Positions 63,045-64,000 of a stretch of DNA of 64,000 nt are shown here, in pieces (the first letter of the stretch is position 1; every line of letters begins with the position of its first letter). The stretch spans positions 310,001 through 374,000 of the forward strand of contig JAJJXM010000060.1 in the NCBI GenBank assembly GCA_024516155.1. Reading direction: 5' to 3'. A program made the translations under genes and the position numbers. The stretch comes from Pyronema omphalodes (taxonomy: Eukaryota > Ascomycota > Pezizomycetes > Pezizales > Pyronemataceae). The notes below the pieces were generated by a model. The model saw nothing but the letters and a program-made list of their open reading frames with translations, did not search any database and was not told where the DNA came from.

Positions 63045-63413
63045 ATGAAGTCTGGAGCCTATCCCAAGCTATCCATGGTACATTACGGCTTGTGGAACTG
63101 CAACGTACGCAGTGCCCTACAGGCTGTTGATGCCTGGGACATCGTTACTGGTGCGGAAGGTATTCCCCGAGTCACAAAGGAAAGGTTCTATGAAGTCAGA
63201 AAAAATCACCAGGCCTGTGTCCAAAGGGCCTGCTCCATTCTGTGGGATTCGGTCAGCGACAGCCTACAATACCACATTATGGGTAATGATGACCCGGAAG
63301 ATATCTGGGAAGTCCTAAAGAACGAATGTGACTTAGCCTCCGACCTGGCTGCGGAAATCAATAGGACACAGAGGCAAAGACGTCTAATACTAACAGTCAT
63401 AGTCATATTGTAA
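63045..63413 (+). pseudogene. Ty1/Copia retrotransposon Gag fragment
   Basis: The encoded stretch has the pattern of a Copia-type Gag N-terminal domain: YPKLSMVHYGLWNCNVRSAL, then QAVDAWDIVTGAE, then a spacer, WDSVSDSLQYHIMGNDDP and IWEVLKNECD. It ends early, at residue 122, after a frame change (RTQRQRRLILTVIVIL is not Gag-like). No protease, integrase or reverse transcriptase follows in the remaining 590 bp of the window. It is therefore a broken copy, or the rest lies beyond the window edge after a frameshift. No long terminal repeats were found. Confidence 0.7.
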
Positions 63414-64000
63414 GTTCCCTGATTTCTGCGTTGGTAAGTTGGATTGATTGTGTTGTGTTGTGAATGCAGACTAATGGACGTTGTTTTATTTAGGGCTGTT
63501 ATAAAGTTACCGATAATGGGCATGGGTAGCATGATTCGCTTACTTAGAGCCCATCCACGGTAGTTTGAGAATTTGGCGAAGATTGCCACCTCTCGGACAC
63601 ACGCGCTATGTAGAACGGTTGTTAGGAAATATCATGCAATGGGTAAGTACCTAAATCACCATTATCATCCCATTGAGGCTCCATCGTTCAGTTGAAAACA
63701 AAAAACAAAGAAACATTTTACTGATTTGTCTGTTTAGCGACGCCCGGTAGAATTCGAACACGAAAATGGTATGTTGGTTTCTGTAAGTGATGTAACAGAG
63801 ACCGGCCACATTCAAAAAGCGGGTAGTAGTAATTGGATGATCTTTGGAAATACTTTTGCAGGTATTCTCCGATGGATTTTTTGATTATACGCTTTTTTTT
63901 TTTTGTATTTTTTCTTTCAACAAAATCCAAAAAAGGAGAAAAAAAAAAAACATGAAAAGCAAGGTGACAAGCAGAATAATCATGATGCCTGAAGACTGCG
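63414..64000. other. Window-edge sequence after Gag fragment
   Basis: No gene is supported. AT-rich, with T and A tracts near 63893-63904 and 63940-63951. Confidence 0.5.

Noticed and set aside
63720..63800. Possible tRNA on the minus strand (TTCGAA near an ACCGG stem)
   Set aside because: No A-box and the acceptor stem does not pair.

Overview
The window is nuclear DNA of a filamentous ascomycete (Pezizomycotina). Genes carry many short spliceosomal introns, mostly 45-130 nt, with GTANGT-like donors, CTAAC-type branch sites and YAG acceptors. Gene content is typical of the group: a LaeA-like methyltransferase, POL31, RNA15/CSTF2, ISY1, PRP38, VPS34, HEM15, POL5 and a GH16 glucanase. Intergenic DNA is AT-rich with many homopolymer and microsatellite tracts. 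I cannot assign a class or species from sequence alone.

Layout. 1-5.9 kb: no convincing gene, perhaps decayed DNA. 5.9-7.2 kb: LaeA-like SAM methyltransferase. 8.5-9.7 kb: a spliced gene of unknown function with two in-frame stops that coincide with possible intron donors. 11.2-13.9 kb: RNA15/CSTF2 and POL31, head-to-head. 14.4-15.9 kb: secreted GH16 endo-beta-glucanase. 18.6-20.0 and 34.0-35.5 kb: two copies of a 1.5-kb non-coding element with long inverted termini and 5-bp target duplications. 21.0-24.5 kb: ISY1 and PRP38, divergent, then mitochondrial S16. 24.9-26.1 kb: NAD(P)H-hydrate epimerase. 26.6-29.4 kb: an 854-aa unknown. 30.7-32.0 kb: a single-pass membrane protein. 36.4-37.3 kb: Nudix ADP-sugar pyrophosphatase. 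39.5-42.5 kb: large RING protein. 42.5-46 kb: simple repeats and an intron-containing tRNA-Glu. 46.0-47.7 kb: BTB protein. 50.5-58.4 kb: compact housekeeping block POL5, VPS34, HEM15, all on the plus strand. 58.8-64 kb: a small unknown ORF, an 18-bp minisatellite and Copia retrotransposon debris.

Functional themes. Three genes act in pre-mRNA processing (RNA15/CSTF2, ISY1, PRP38). Others cover DNA replication (POL31), ribosome biogenesis (POL5), autophagy and endosomal lipid signalling (VPS34), haem synthesis (HEM15), metabolite repair (epimerase, Nudix) and wall glucan turnover (GH16). Nothing suggests one pathway cluster; housekeeping islands alternate with repeat-rich gaps. All spliced models were built by hand from splice signals and reading-frame continuity. 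Product names come from recognising conserved motifs, not from a database search.
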